Source: Cloeon dipterum (Eukaryota; Arthropoda; Insecta; Ephemeroptera; Baetidae). Taken from it: a stretch of DNA of 64,000 nucleotides. The stretch spans positions 3,524,501 through 3,588,500 of the forward strand of contig NC_088787.1 of NCBI RefSeq assembly GCF_949628265.1. The letters are read 5' to 3'. This document shows positions 48,096 to 59,957 of this stretch, piece after piece (position 1 is the first letter of the stretch; every line of letters begins with the position of its first letter). Below the pieces are notes generated by a model that was given only the letters and a program-made list of their open reading frames with translations, did not search any database and was not told the DNA's origin. Position numbers and translations under genes: made by a program.

Positions 48096-48589
48096 TTATT
48101 TTGGCAAAAATAAACCTTAATTGTTATATCAATAGGTATTTTTTGTTCAATCACTTAAAACCATTGAATAAAATCCAAGGTCCAAAAGGTTTCTTCGTGC
48201 TATCTCCTTGTTTTTCAACGAAGCAATATTATATCTGCTGCGAAAATAGAAAAAAAATGGAATGCTCTCCCGTTTCTTAAAACGTTTTGTGTGAGACCTG
48301 CGTCGATTAATTGTCGTTCACTCGTTTTGATTTTTTTTTTTAACAAAATTCACCGATTTTTAAGTCAGTTTTTGAACTGTTTTAGCGTCCCATAAAAATG
48401 AATTAATTTTCTTTAGCAGGGTGTTTGTTTTGCGTGTGAGGTACTATAAGAAACCAAAGCCGGCAAAATGGAAAAATAATTAAAAATTCAATTCTGGCTT
48501 CGACCGCAGAAGCTCAGCCGCTCGATTCGCAACCTTAAGAAGAAATCAAACCAAGATTGAAAACAGAAAAAGCAAATTAATTTCCGGCT

Positions 48590-48695
48590 GGAGCCTAAAT
48601 AGACTGCTCGAACCAATTTTCCTTAACTCTCGCTGCCGCATGGCGCACACGCTGACCAAGAAAGCCACGAGAAAAGTTTTTCCTAGCGACCAATA
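48590..48695 (-). repeat. Rep-J, inverted partial copy
   Basis: Read on the minus strand: AACTTTTCTCGTGGCTTTCT, TGGTCAGCGTGTGCGCCATG and CGGCAGCGAGAGTTAAGG, close to the copy at 62.4 kb. Together with the plus copy at 51.6 kb it brackets YT13 as an inverted pair. Confidence 0.6.
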
Positions 48696-49127
48696 TTTTG
48701 TAAATAGTTTTTAGAAATAAAGAGGTTTATTTTTCCAAAAAAATTACAACTCATGTATTAATGGAAACTACGTAAGTGTTTAACAAATTATATTATATTT
48801 ACACATCTTTAGAACCGAGATACGATGGTGCTCATGCTCGTGGCAGGGTTTACATTTATTGCACCAACCCTGAAGAAGTATATTCACAATATATGGTGAC
48901 CTGGAAGGTTCCAGTGTTTCACTTCATCGTACTGAGGTTCCGGTTGAGCAAGGCCGACGTCATCACTCTCGACTGAAGCGTGAGGCGCTTCTCCTAATTT
49001 CACGAACGTCCTCGGCCGCGCAAGCTTCGCTTTCACTCAGATCGTGGGCTGAGACTAATTGACTGCACGCAGGCACCAGGCGAAGGGGACGTGATGGCGA
49101 CCCGATTTCGTACGTGGCTTCCTCAAA

Positions 49128-51072
49128 CTACTCTTCCGCGGGGCCGATGTCTTCATTGTAGTCGAATAAAGCGGACATTTGCAATGCCTCGTCTGTGCTT
49201 TGTGGAGTGAATAAATTTATCATCTTCGGTCCTAGGATGGGCCAAAGAATGATTAGACTCAACAACACGATGGCGAAGATCAGAGTTATGATTATTATTC
49301 TATTTTCGGCCGGGATGCTGGTCTCCTGCACCTCAGTTGCGGCATTTTCCGCTACAGGCGTCGAAGATTTTGCTGTCGTCGGACTGGACATGCTAACAGG
49401 CGTTGGTTCGGTCTTAGGGGAAATGGTTGTGGTGGTTGGTGTAACTGAAATTAGAATGAATCAAAATGATGTCATTTATCTAGAATGAACACTTGTTGAT
49501 TCGTTGCTTTCTAGCAACAATCCGAACAAAGTGCTCGTCTTTGGCTTAAATTAAATAAAAAAATATTCCAATTCTTAAAGGTTTTTAAGGCAACTTATGA
49601 TCATGTTCAGAGAAAACTTACCTGATGAGGTCTCAAAGATGTATGATTTTGCACCGACTGCGGCCATTAGTAGCCTGTACCGTGGCTTAGTCGCTGTTTT
49701 ATTAAGCTCAGTCATCCAAAAGGTTCCCGACGAGTCCAATGCAAAAGTAAATGGCACATGGTTTCTCCGATTTCCAACCTAAAAAAATGGAACAGGACTT
49801 TCGTAATGTTAGCAAAGATCAAAGGATAACACGAAGAAACGATAGTGCACACACAGCTCTTCAATTTAAAATAAAGTAATATGTTGTGAACCAGTAAAAA
49901 ATCAATATTCAATAGAATCACAAATTGGATACTTAAATTGGTGACGTACATCATAAAAACGCTGCTTCTTAAAGAATGGCTCTGATGTGTTCCAAGAGAG
50001 TATGAATTTTCTCTGCCAAAACGCGGCATACATGATCCCGTGACTGTCAATCAGCATTCTATATGGTGTTTCAGTCCATTTTCCGATTTGTTCGGGATAT
50101 GCAATTTGAGTTCCGTTACGAAGTGCGTCAACGGAAATTGAATACAGATCATAGGAGTTCCAATTGCTTAGGTAAAGCTTTCTCTGTTCTTCCTTAGGGG
50201 ACAAAGCAATGGATAAAACCTCGATTCCTGGCGTTTCCACGATCCACGATTGATTTTTCTCCAAACTAAACACGACAATGTGTTCTGGACCAATATGTGA
50301 GATGAATGCCAAGGTTTCATTGGGCGATTCATCAAGCACCAAGTCACGCATGCGATAGGGAAAATGAAATCGTTGAATGCGATTCGTGTGTTCGTTTTCG
50401 GACAAATCGAAAATCCATAGTTTTGCATTGCAATAGTCGCTACCGCTGTCCAGCACCCAGAGTCTCCCAACGGAGTCAACCTCCAGCCCTCTTGCTACTT
50501 CAATTTTGTTGCAGTCACCTTTACCCTGCAAAAAAGAATATTGATGTGGTTTAGAATAAAACTTCATCGGAATATCACTTTTTGTACTGGTAACCTTTTT
50601 TGAGAAAACACCGAGTTTCCAAAATATATGAAAATTTTAATTAAATTAGTGCCAATTTCATGAAAATGTAATACTAAACTACAAATTTCGACTAAAAGAT
50701 AACTTTTTGCGCTAAGTGCATATGATTTGAATGTTACTCTTTAATTTTCACACTTACATGCATGTCCCACGATGGGAATGGAGTGAGCTTCGGGGACGCA
50801 GAGGACGCGCTGCTCGTCGGTAAAGACACCAGACTCACCGGAATATCTCTATATTTATACAGGCTTAGGAAGATCCTGGTTCCCAACACAGCCATGTAAC
50901 GAGGTTCAATTTTCTCTGGTTTGAAAGTTCGATCTTTCAAGGCCTGTGTCCTGCTCTCCTCTGACGGCCACTCGTAGTCCAATCCATGGGGCCAGTTGAA
51001 AACTTGCTTGAAGTTGACGGCGGTGGCCAATGAAGAGTGGAGCAAAACGATGACAAAGAAGCAAGGATTCAT
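49128..51072 (-). CDS. YT13: Yellow/MRJP-like membrane-anchored protein, tail cut by a nonsense codon
   Basis: Minus-strand exons 51072-50758, 50525-49950, 49778-49622 and 49444-49128 give 454 residues. The ectodomain has NWPHGLDYEWPSEESR, GRLWVLDSG and SHIGPEHIVVFSLEKNQSW; the exon-3 protein is nearly the same as in YT16. The stalk is short (TTTTISPKTEPTPVSMSSPT), the TM at about 399-420 (IIIITLIFAIVLLSLIILWPIL). The stop falls after DIGPAEE, where YT16 continues with Gln (CAG); here the codon is TAG. Beyond it the tail stays recognisable to about 48,975. This is the first gene of the minus-strand block. Confidence 0.84.
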
Positions 51073-51277
51073 GGCTCAGACGTTTTTGAACTGTAAATAA
51101 TAATAAAAATGGTATGATTAAAATGCTGTTATTTCATTGCTTGGACGAAACTGAAAAGAAACCAAAAATTAGAAATCTGAATTAGAATTTCTCCTAGCGG
51201 TGTATTATAGTTTGAGACGAATATTTTATAAAAATAAGGTGGGAACAAGCAACAAGCTAGCTTCCAAGAAAACAAAC

Positions 51278-51380
51278 CTGCTGGCCTCGTAAAAACTGGG
51301 ACGAAACTGCAGCTAGATCGCGGAGGAGTCTTTAGAATCAACGAACCTTCCTCTTAAATAAGCAGTCTATTCCCGGAAAT
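51278..51380 (-). promoter_or_regulatory. core promoter and exon 1 of YT13
   Basis: On the minus strand: CCGGGAATAGACTGCTTATT (weak TATA), TTTAAGAGGAAGGTTCGTTG, CGCGATCTAGCTGCAGTTTC and GGCCAGCAG|GTTTG ending at 51278. Confidence 0.5.
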
Positions 51381-51604
51381 TTTTCACGCTCTTTAGTGAT
51401 TGGTTGTTTAAGTGTATTTAATGGGGGTGGTGGGGAGCTTTCTCTTTGATATTTTTATTTAATAAAGGGAAGCACAATTTTATCGAAAACAATTATAGAT
51501 TAATGTGTTATTTAATTAACATTCAATTAGGTTCTACACAGTCAACTTCTTGATATTGATATAACAAAACGTGCAAAATGATAATTATTCAAAAAGTACG
51601 AAAG

Positions 51605-51890
51605 TATTAGTTGGTGTAAAAGTCAAATTATTTTGTTTACTTTGTCTTCTAATATTTAGTAATGGGAAACAGAGATCAGCTTGCTTTGTTGGTCAGTAGG
51701 AAATACATTTTTCTCGTGGCTCTCTGGGTCGGTGTGTGCGCCATGCGGCAGAATTATAAAATTCGAGCTGTGCATCAGCTCGGTTTTTTTTCACGCAGAA
51801 GCGTACTTAAGTTTTTCAAGCTGCTCGTCATTTTCTGCTCTGATCGCTTGGCTTTATTTAATTTTTTTCTTACGTCATGACGAGATCTAG
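51605..51890 (+). repeat. Rep-J and 3'-flank segment in plus orientation between two minus genes
   Basis: From about 51,605 the sequence switches to plus-oriented unit sequence: TTGGTGTAAAAGTCAAATTA, TCTTCTAATATTTAGTAA, then Rep-J (CTCGTGGCTCTCTGGGTC, TTTTTTTTCACGCAGAAGCG). The DNA just to the left is the minus-oriented upstream repeat of YT13. The junction is therefore an orientation breakpoint. Confidence 0.6.
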
Positions 51891-52333
51891 TGCTCTCAAA
51901 TGATTTTGAATGCATTAAATGATTCTAGCCAATTTCTTCTATAATGGATAAGAATAGAAGCCACCCTAACCGCAGAAACAGGCCAGCAAATCGATCGCAA
52001 CCTGAAAATGGACAAAAAAAAAACAGAGAAAAGGGATTTCTTCTCATAATGGGTTAATTCATGAGAAATCAAAGGAATGATTTTTTTAAACAAAAATATT
52101 TATAAATAACAAAGGTTTATTTTTCCAACAATAATTACAATACATAAATTAAAGGATAATGCGCAAGTGTTGAATAAATTAAAATATTTTTATTCATATT
52201 AAGATAAGAGTTCCGATTGTGCTCATGACATTATATCGCAACAGATGTTCCGGTTGACGTCAGTCTCGACTGGAGCACGAGGCGCCTCTCCAGATTTCTT
52301 GAACATCCCCGGCCTCGCTGGCACCGCTTTCAC

Positions 52334-55149
52334 TCAGATCGCGGGCTGAGACAAATCGGCTGTTCGTGGGACTGGATGAAAGGGGCGTGGCAGAGTTATT
52401 TCCTCGAACATCACTTCCGCGGATCCGACTTCATCATTGTTGTCAAAGAAAACGGACATTTCCTGGTCCTCAGTAGTGTTTTGCGGAGTGGAATTGTTTC
52501 TCTTCAGTGTCAGGACGAGCCACAGAATGATTGAACTCAACCATACGATGACGCAGATCAGAGTTAAGTTAATTTTCCTATTTTCGTTCGAATTTTCGGT
52601 CGGGATGCTGCTCTCCTGCACCTCGGTTGTGGCATTTTCCTCAGCAGGTGTCGAAGATTTTGTTGTGGTCGGAATTGACAAGTTAACAGGCGTAGTGTGA
52701 TTTAATTCTGGGAGTTGCGTGAAATTTTCAACTATTTCGGTCGTTTTATGAATTTGGGTCGAGGTTGTGGCTGTCGCGGGTGTTGATTCAGGTGTCGTAA
52801 CTGTCGGCGTAGTTGTTGTAGTTGGAATGGATAAATTAACAGGCGTAGTGTGATTTAATTCTGGGAGTTGCGTGCTATTTTCAACTATATCGGTCGTTAT
52901 ATGAATTTGGGTCGAGGCTGTGGCTGTTACGGGCGTTGATTCGGGTTTCGTAGTTGTAGTCGGAATGGACAAACTAACAGGTGTTGGTTCGGTCCTAGGG
53001 GAATTGGTAGTGCTCGATGGACTGGCTGTTGTAACTGAAATAGGAATTAATCAAATTAATGTCGTTTAATCTAGAAGGAACCCATTTGGTTCAACAACAA
53101 TTTTGATGGCAGCAATCTTTACAAAGTGTTTGTCTTTGCTTACATTAAATACAAAACAAAATCAACGGTTAGAAAGTGTTCAGAGCAAACAGCTTACCTG
53201 ACGAGGCATCGACGGCAGCCATTAGCAGTCTGTACATTGGCTTGGTTGCTGTTTTATTGTGCTCAGTCATCCAAAAGATTCCCGATGAGTCCAATGCAAA
53301 AGTAAATGGCTTAACGTTATCCAGATTTCCAACCTAAAAAGTTTAACGGACTATTTAAGACAAAAGACGAGTACAAAAAAAGATACTGTACACAATTCTT
53401 CCATTTAATATATAGTGTAAAGGTTGACCAATAATAAATATCAACCGAAATTAGAATCGAAAATTACTAACGCATACCTCATGAAGACGCTGCTTCTCAA
53501 ATGACTGGGAAGTATTCCAAGAAAGTATTTGGTTATTTCCCCAAAAGGCGGCATACATGGTCCCGTGATTGCCTATCACCATTCTATATGGTATCGCAGT
53601 CCATTTTCCGATTAATCTCGGATTTGCAGTTAGAGTTCCGTTGCGAAGAGCAGATACGGGAATTGAATACAGCCCTTTGGAGTTAAACTGGCCAAGGTAG
53701 AGCTTTCTCGGTTCCTCCTTGGGGGACAGGGCAATGGTATGAACTGTGTTTTGCGGAGTTTGCACAATCCAAGATTGGTTTCTTTCCAAATTAAAGACGA
53801 CAATGTTTCTTTCACCCCAATACGCGATGTAGGCAAAGGTTCCGTTGGGCGTTTCGTCAAGAACCAAATCGTGCATCCAGTCGTGAAAAGAAAACCGATG
53901 AATTAGTTTGGTGTGATTGTTGGCCAAGTCGATGGTCCATAGTTTGGAATTGCAATTCTCGCTACCGTTGTCCAGCACCCACAGCCTGCCAACAGAGTCC
54001 ACTTGCAGCCCTCTTGCTTCTTGAATTTTGTTGCAGCCACCTTTTCCCTGAAAAAGGTATATAATTGATCTATTTTTGAATTTTACATTAGGTTGCGCAA
54101 TAAACGACTGTTGAGAGATGATATTTATTTATTTTTTGTAACGACCCCTCATTAGTAATTTTTTCTGGATGCTAACTCCCAAAAACAAAACGTGTTTTAA
54201 CTACCAAAACTCCTTGAATGAAATAACAATATTTTCTTTTGATCCTGGCCATTTGAAATCCAGAAAATTCAAAAATTGACTGATCATTTTTTTTTTTTTT
54301 TTTTTTTTTGCTCTTTTTATCCTTGTCCGTCCGAGGACCGGGAAGGGCGCGCACTGCACTAGCACGAATGCTGAAACCCGGGTCCCAATAACACCGCGAA
54401 CGGATAACATGGGCGCACCAGGCCGCACAGGGACCCAGCCAACCGAAGGGCCACTTGCCTCTGCACCGAGGACTGCATTGAAACGCTAGACATTCGTCCC
54501 GTGAAGCCAAATCACGCATGCTGGAAAGGTGCAAACCAGCAAGTAGCGAGTCGGCGCCGGTGCGCCTCCCAGCCCGTCGAGCAATTTGAGCAATTCGAGT
54601 CACTAAACTAACCACTTTTTGCCATCTCTGACATTGGGTAGCCAGTATTAGATCTCCGAACTGCTCAAATACCTCACATTGCTTTGACACTCCTGAGAGT
54701 GCCTTAACAATGCGAGCCAACGGGCTGGTTAAATTAATGAAAATAGAACAAAATCTAAAAATTTCGACTGCTTTCACTAAGCGCATGTGGTTTCATTGTT
54801 ACTCTTTACTTTTCACACTTACATGCATGTCCCACGAAGGGAATGGAGTGAGCTTCGGGGACGCAGAGGACGCGTTGCTCGTCGGCAAGGACACCAGACT
54901 CACCGGAATGGACTTATTGTAACTACCAAATTTATCAAGGCTGAGGAAGATCCTTGTTCCGTAGACAGTCATGAAAAGAGGTGTAATTTTCTCTGGATTG
55001 AAAGTTCCTGCATTCAAGGCGTTTGTCCTGCTCTCCTCGGAAGGCCACTCGTAGTCCATTCCTTGGGGCCACTCGAAGACTTGCGTGAAGTTGACGGCGG
55101 TGGTCAAGGAGAGGTGGAGCAAAACGATGACAAAGAAGCAAGGATTCAT
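52334..55149 (-). CDS. YT14: Yellow/MRJP-like membrane-anchored protein with duplicated stalk repeat
   Basis: Minus-strand exons 55149-54823, 54047-53478, 53333-53198 and 53034-52334 give 577 residues. The ectodomain has EWPQGMDYEWPSEESR, RLWVLDNG, HDLVLDETPNGT and IVQTPQN. The stalk contains two copies of a Thr/Pro-rich unit of 46 and 51 residues, each ending LPELNHTTPVN, with N-glycosylation sites. The TM is at about 498-520 (LICVIVWLSSIILWLVL). The tail stops early at DLSQPAI because of a one-base loss near 52,375; the DNA beyond still matches paralogues. Intron 2 holds the second SINE-like element. Its promoter is unlike that of the other members. Confidence 0.85.
52690..52985 (-). repeat. 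stalk-coding tandem repeat of YT14
   Basis: Two successive units of about 138 and 153 bases on the minus strand each encode LSIPTTTT, then ESTP-TAT-STQIH and LPELNHTTPVN. The shorter unit lacks a TVTTP-like insert. Confidence 0.75.
54287..54724 (-). mobile_element. SINE-like retroelement, copy 2, in intron 2 of YT14
   Basis: On the minus strand it runs from CCCGTTGGCTCGCATTG to GATAAAAAGAGC and a pure 23-base poly(A), in the same orientation as YT14. It is about 438 bases and includes a GC-rich stretch (GGGAGGCGCACCGGCGCCGA) missing from copy 1, so it looks the more complete. The clean poly(A) suggests a young insertion by target-primed reverse transcription. I could not find a target-site duplication. 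Confidence 0.7.
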
Positions 55150-55309
55150 GACTCAAATGTTTCGGAACTGAAAAAGAAATAAACATGGTTTCATAAAAAT
55201 TTTATTATTAAAAGTTAAAAGAACTACTTCTCAGAATAATTCTCGGATTGAATACTTGTCAAGAAAAGAAATAAAGCTCATTAAAAAACTAACCCACCAC
55301 TCACTCTGC

Positions 55310-55420
55310 CAAATTCGTGAAGCACAGTCTGCGGAGGTCTTCCACACTTGGCCGTTGGTAACGTGTTGAAAAATAACTCTCAACTGACCCGATAGCTATT
55401 TAGTCCATTTTTATATAGTA
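55310..55420 (-). promoter_or_regulatory. promoter and exon 1 of YT14, unlike the shared cassette
   Basis: Minus-strand ACTATATAAAAATGG (plus about 55405-55419) is a strong TATA box, and TCAGTT (plus 55382-55387) is an initiator about 30 bases on. The exon could end at GGCAGA|GTGAGTGG. None of the usual CTGCGATCTAGCTG or GCGAGCAG words is present. Confidence 0.55.
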
Positions 55421-56030
55421 AGATAAGCAAGTGTGGTTGTCGCCCGAGAGAAAACACATATATTTTAAGAGCATTTGAGTGAACAATAATTTCACCAAAC
55501 TTGTTCATTGAACAAATAATTTTTCTTTCAAAAGTGACGAGAGCTAAGTGCCTTCTATTATTGTTCTTCTTTATTGATAAATTTGGTATTCACTCTTAAT
55601 CAAAGAAAAACATTCTGACTCCTCAAAAGTTGAGCAATTTTAAATGTAATCGTGTATTGATACAATGAGGGATTCACAGATTCACATCTCTTCATCGCCC
55701 TAGATTTTCCAAACAAAGATGAATTGCGTCCAAAATATATTTAACAATTATTTACTGGTGTGAGAAAGGCGGATGAAAACGGCGAAACTCAGTTTCGAAA
55801 TTTTTAGATTTTTTCCTTGATAAAGACCTATTTTCAATTTTATTTTAATTACTTATGCTGTGAACAACAGTTTATTCAGACGCCATCAACAGAGTTATTG
55901 GAAAAAACTTTTTGAAATAGCAATGTTTAATTTTACCAAAAATATATGCAATGTATGTTACATGATATAGCGCGTCAGTGTTTAATAAGTTAAATTATTT
56001 TTATTCAACAACTTAAGAACCGAGTTTCGA
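55420..56030. other. spacer between YT14 and YT15
   Basis: AT-rich with no recognisable gene. Its right end is the 3' flank of YT15 on the minus strand. Confidence 0.45.
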
Positions 56031-56181
56031 TTGCACGATATTTCAACGACTCAGATAGTATCTGCACAATGTGTGCTGACCTGGAAGGTTCCAGTGCCTC
56101 ACTTCATCGTACACAGGATGTTCCTGTTGGACAAGGCCGGCGTCATCCCTCTCGACTGGAGCACGAGGCGCTTCTCTAGAT

Positions 56182-58441
56182 TTATTGAACATCCTCGGCC
56201 TCGCTTTTATCGCTTTCACGCAGATCGTGGGCTGAGATAAATCGTCTGACCAGGCGAGAGGGGCGTGGCTGCACGACTGCCTCTAATTGCACTTCCGCGG
56301 GGCCGATGTCTTCATTGTAGTCAAATAGGAGGAGCCAAAGAATGATTAGACTCAACAACATGATGATGCAGATCAGAGTGATGATAATTATTTTATTTCC
56401 GTTCGAATATTCGGTCAGGATGCAGTTCTCCTGCACCTCATTTTTGGCATTTTTCTCAGCAGGCGTCGAATATTTTGATGTGGTAGGTATGGACAAGCTA
56501 ACAGGCGTAGTTTGATGTAATTCTGGTTGTTGCGTGAAATTTTCAACTATTTCCGTCGTTTTATGAATTTGGGTCGAGGTTGTGGCTGTCGCGGGTGTTG
56601 ATTCAGGTGTCGTAACTGTCGGCGTAATTGTTGTAGTTGGAATGGACAAATTAACAGGTGTAGTGTGATTTAATTCTGGGAGTTTCATGCTGGAGGCGTT
56701 GCTTTCTTGTACTATTTCAGTTGTTTCTTGAATTTGGGCAGAGGTTGTGGCTGTTACGGGCGTTGATTCAGGTTTCGTAGTTGTTGTAGTCGGAATGGAC
56801 AAGCTAACAGGCGTTGATTCGCTCTTAGGGGAAATGGTAGTGGTGGTTAGACTGGATGTTGTAACTGAAATTAAAATAAATCAACATGATGTCGTTTATC
56901 TAGCATATGAACCCTTATTGAATCTTCGTTACCAAAAATCATTACAAACTGCTCGTCTTTGAATTATACTAACCAAATTCAACAATTAGCAAGCTTTCAA
57001 GGCAACTATGTTCATAGCAAACTTACCTGATGAGTCCTCTAAGTTGTATGATTTCGCACCGACTGCGGCCATTAGCAGCCTATACCGTGGCTTATTCGCT
57101 GTTTTATTAAGCTCAGTCATCCAAAATGTTCCCGACGAGTCCAATGCAAAAGTAAATGGCTTATAAATATTCAGTTTTCCAACCTAAAAAATGAAACGAT
57201 CCGTTGTAAATTAATTTAAGATTAAAGGTTAACACGAAGAAATGATGCTGCACACACAGCTCTTAGATTAAAAATATAGTGATATATAATTTTTAGCCAA
57301 TAAAAAAATCAATTCTTAAATAGAAAAACATATTTAAAATTTAAATTGGTGACGTACCTCATAAAAACGCTGCTCCTCAAATGGCTGGGATGTGTTCCAA
57401 GAGATTATGCAGTTTTCCTGCCAAAAGGTGACTGTCAATTAGCATTCTATATGGTCTTCCAGTCCATTTTCCGATTTGTTCGGGATATGCAGTTTGAGTT
57501 CCGTTACGAAGTGCGGTAATGGAAATTGTATAGAGTTCATACGAGTTCCAATAGCTGACATAGAGCTGTCTTGGTTCCTCCTTAGGGGAGAGGGCAATGG
57601 ATAGAACCTCAATTCCTGGCATTTTCACGACCCAGGATTGATTTGTTTCCAAACTAAACACGACAATTTGTTCTAAACCCATGTGCGAGATGAATGCCAA
57701 GGTTCCATTGGGTGTTTCATCGAGCACCAAGTCGTGCATGCGATAGATAAAAGGAAATGAATAAATGAGATTCGTGTGATCGTCGTTGGACAAGTCAAAA
57801 ATCCATAGTTTGGCGTTGCAATATATGTTACCGGTTTCCAGAACCCACAGCCTGCCAACAGAGTCCACTTCCAGCCCTCTTGCTAATCCTATTTGGTTGC
57901 AGTCACCTTTACCCTGCAAAAAGTATATTGATGTGTTTTAGATAAAATCTTAATCGGAACATCACTTTTTGAGAAAACACCGAGTTTTCAAAATATATGA
58001 AAATTTTAATAAAATGACTGCACATTTCATAAAAATATAATACTAAACTACAAATTTCGACTAAAAATTAACTTTTTGCGCTAAGCGCATATGATTTGAT
58101 TGTTACTCTTTAATTTTCACACTTACATGCATCTCCCACGATGGGAATGGAGTGAGCTTCGGGGACGCAGAGGACGCGCTGCTCGTCGGCAAAGACACCA
58201 GACTCACCGGAATATTTTCATATTCCTCAAGGCTGAGGAAGATCCTTGTTCCGTAGACAGCCATGAAAATTGGTTCAATATTCTTTGGATTGAAAGTTCT
58301 ATCGGTCAAGGCGTTTGTCCTGCTCTCCTCGGAAGGCCACTCGTAGTCCATTCCGTCGGGCCACTCGAAGACCTGAGTGAAGTTGACGGCGGTGGCCAAT
58401 GAAAGACGGAGCAAAACGATGACAAAGAAGAAATTATTCAT
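56182..58441 (-). pseudogene. YT15: Yellow/MRJP-like gene broken by a 20-base deletion in exon 3
   Basis: Minus-strand exons 58441-58127, 57913-57358, 57183-57027 and 56864-56182 have normal borders. Exon 3 is 556 bases against 576 in YT13 and YT16, and not a multiple of three. The missing 20 bases lie near 57,427, where paralogues encode GTMYAAFW between the DSH and the ILSWNTS segments. The frame then ends at HIPAI. Exons 4 and 5 remain open: two stalk-repeat units as in YT14, TM (LICIIMLLSLIILWLLL), and a tail with DIGPAEVQLEAV. With so little further decay the break must be recent. As read, only a secreted, truncated propeller of about 285 residues could be made. Confidence 0.78.
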
Positions 58442-58665
58442 GACTCAGACGTTTCTGATCTGAAAATAGTGATAAAAATGGTTTGGTTAACAAGATTAAA
58501 ATGCTCTTATATCAGTGCTTGGAAGAAACTGAATATTAAATAAAAATTATAATTTCAAAGAGGAGCATAGTTTCTTCTAGACGTTTGAAAAATATTTTCA
58601 AAGTATATGAGACAAATATTTAAAAATAATAAAGTGGCAAAACGCCAGCTTCCAAGAAAACGAAC

Positions 58666-58775
58666 CTGCTGGCTGGGTAAAAACTGGGACAAAAATGCAG
58701 CTAGATCGCAGAGTCGAAAGTCTTTCAGAAGCAAAAAAAAACGAACTCTTCTCTAAAATAAGCAGCCTACATCCG
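58666..58775 (-). promoter_or_regulatory. core promoter and exon 1 of YT15
   Basis: On the minus strand: GGATGTAGGCTGCTTATTTT (TATA poor), TTTTTTGCTTCTGAAAGACT, GACTCTGCGATCTAGCTGCA and ACCCAGCCAGCAG|GTTCG ending at 58666. Confidence 0.5.
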
Positions 58776-59627
58776 GAACCCTATAATGCTATTTAATAAT
58801 TGGTTCGTATAGCATATTTAATGTGTGGGGGAGCTCTTCCTTGGCTATTTACATCTATAATTAATATTTATGTTTATCCTCAACCATTAGATCAATGTGC
58901 TATTTATTTAACAATCAATAAAGTTCTTCACATTCAACTGCGTGTGATAAAACGTGCAAAATTCTGTTTAACTGTGTCCAAAAAGTACGAACCTGCTCGC
59001 TGGGTAAAAACACAGGCTGTATTTGGCCAGGGGGAGAGAACAGGGAAATTAGTGATATAACATATCGTTCGGAAGAAAAAATTGAACTATTCATATAGCC
59101 ATGAGGTGGTTTTGAAAGCTTTTCAGGGGGTAGAATGTGGTCCGGATGTTCAAAATGGACCAAATTATTCAAATCTTGTTGCTGTCTTCCCTTTCTTTAA
59201 ATTAAAATTACAAATTATAGGTAATAAAGCATTGATTTCAGCGAGACTATTGTTGGTGTTCGTAGTAGGAACGTTCGGGAAATTTGAGGTTGGTTTTAGA
59301 CATTCAATTTGCGTGAAAAAAATCGAGCTGATGAACCACTCGAATCTGCGCTGCTTACCTTATTAATTCTCGAGCATCGAGGGAGGGGAGAGAGTATGTT
59401 TGTACTTTCGTATATTTTGGATAATTATCGTTTTGTTATATCATTATCAAGAAGCTGATTGTGTAGAATTTTATTGTATGTTAAATTAAATAACACATTA
59501 ATCTATAATTGTTTACGACAAAATTGTGCTTCTCTTTATTAATTATAAATATCAAAGAGAAAGCTCCCCACCACCCCCATTAAATACACTTCAACAACCA
59601 ATCACTAAAGAGCGTGACAAATTTCAG

Positions 59628-59723
59628 GGAATAAAGGCAGTTTATTCCAGAGGAAAGTTCGTTGATTTTAAAGATTCTCTGCGATATTTTGCAGTTTCGT
59701 CCCAGTTTTTATACAGCCAGCAG
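59628..59723 (+). promoter_or_regulatory. core promoter and exon 1 of YT16
   Basis: GGGAATAAAGG at about 59628-59638, CTCTGCGATATTTTGCAG, and ATACAGCCAGCAG|GTTCG ending at 59723. It faces away from the YT15 promoter, about 0.85 kb off. Confidence 0.6.
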
Positions 59724-59957
59724 GTTCGTTTTCTTGGAAGAAAGTATTTTGCCACCTTTTTATTAGAAATTTAATCGTATCATACAACAACAAAATTTCA
59801 CACGTCTAGGAAAAAACTACGTTTCTCTTTGGATATTAATTTCTTTGTTTTTATTTTCAGTTTCTTCCAAGTAGCTTTCTATGAATTTAAAGCATTTTAA
59901 ACAAACAATATACATATAAAATTTTGTCGCATTTTTCAGATCAGAAACGTTTAAATC

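Noticed and set aside
54201..54786. Minus-strand open frame of 204 codons in intron 2 of YT14
   Set aside because: It crosses the SINE-like element including its poly(A), read as a Lys run.
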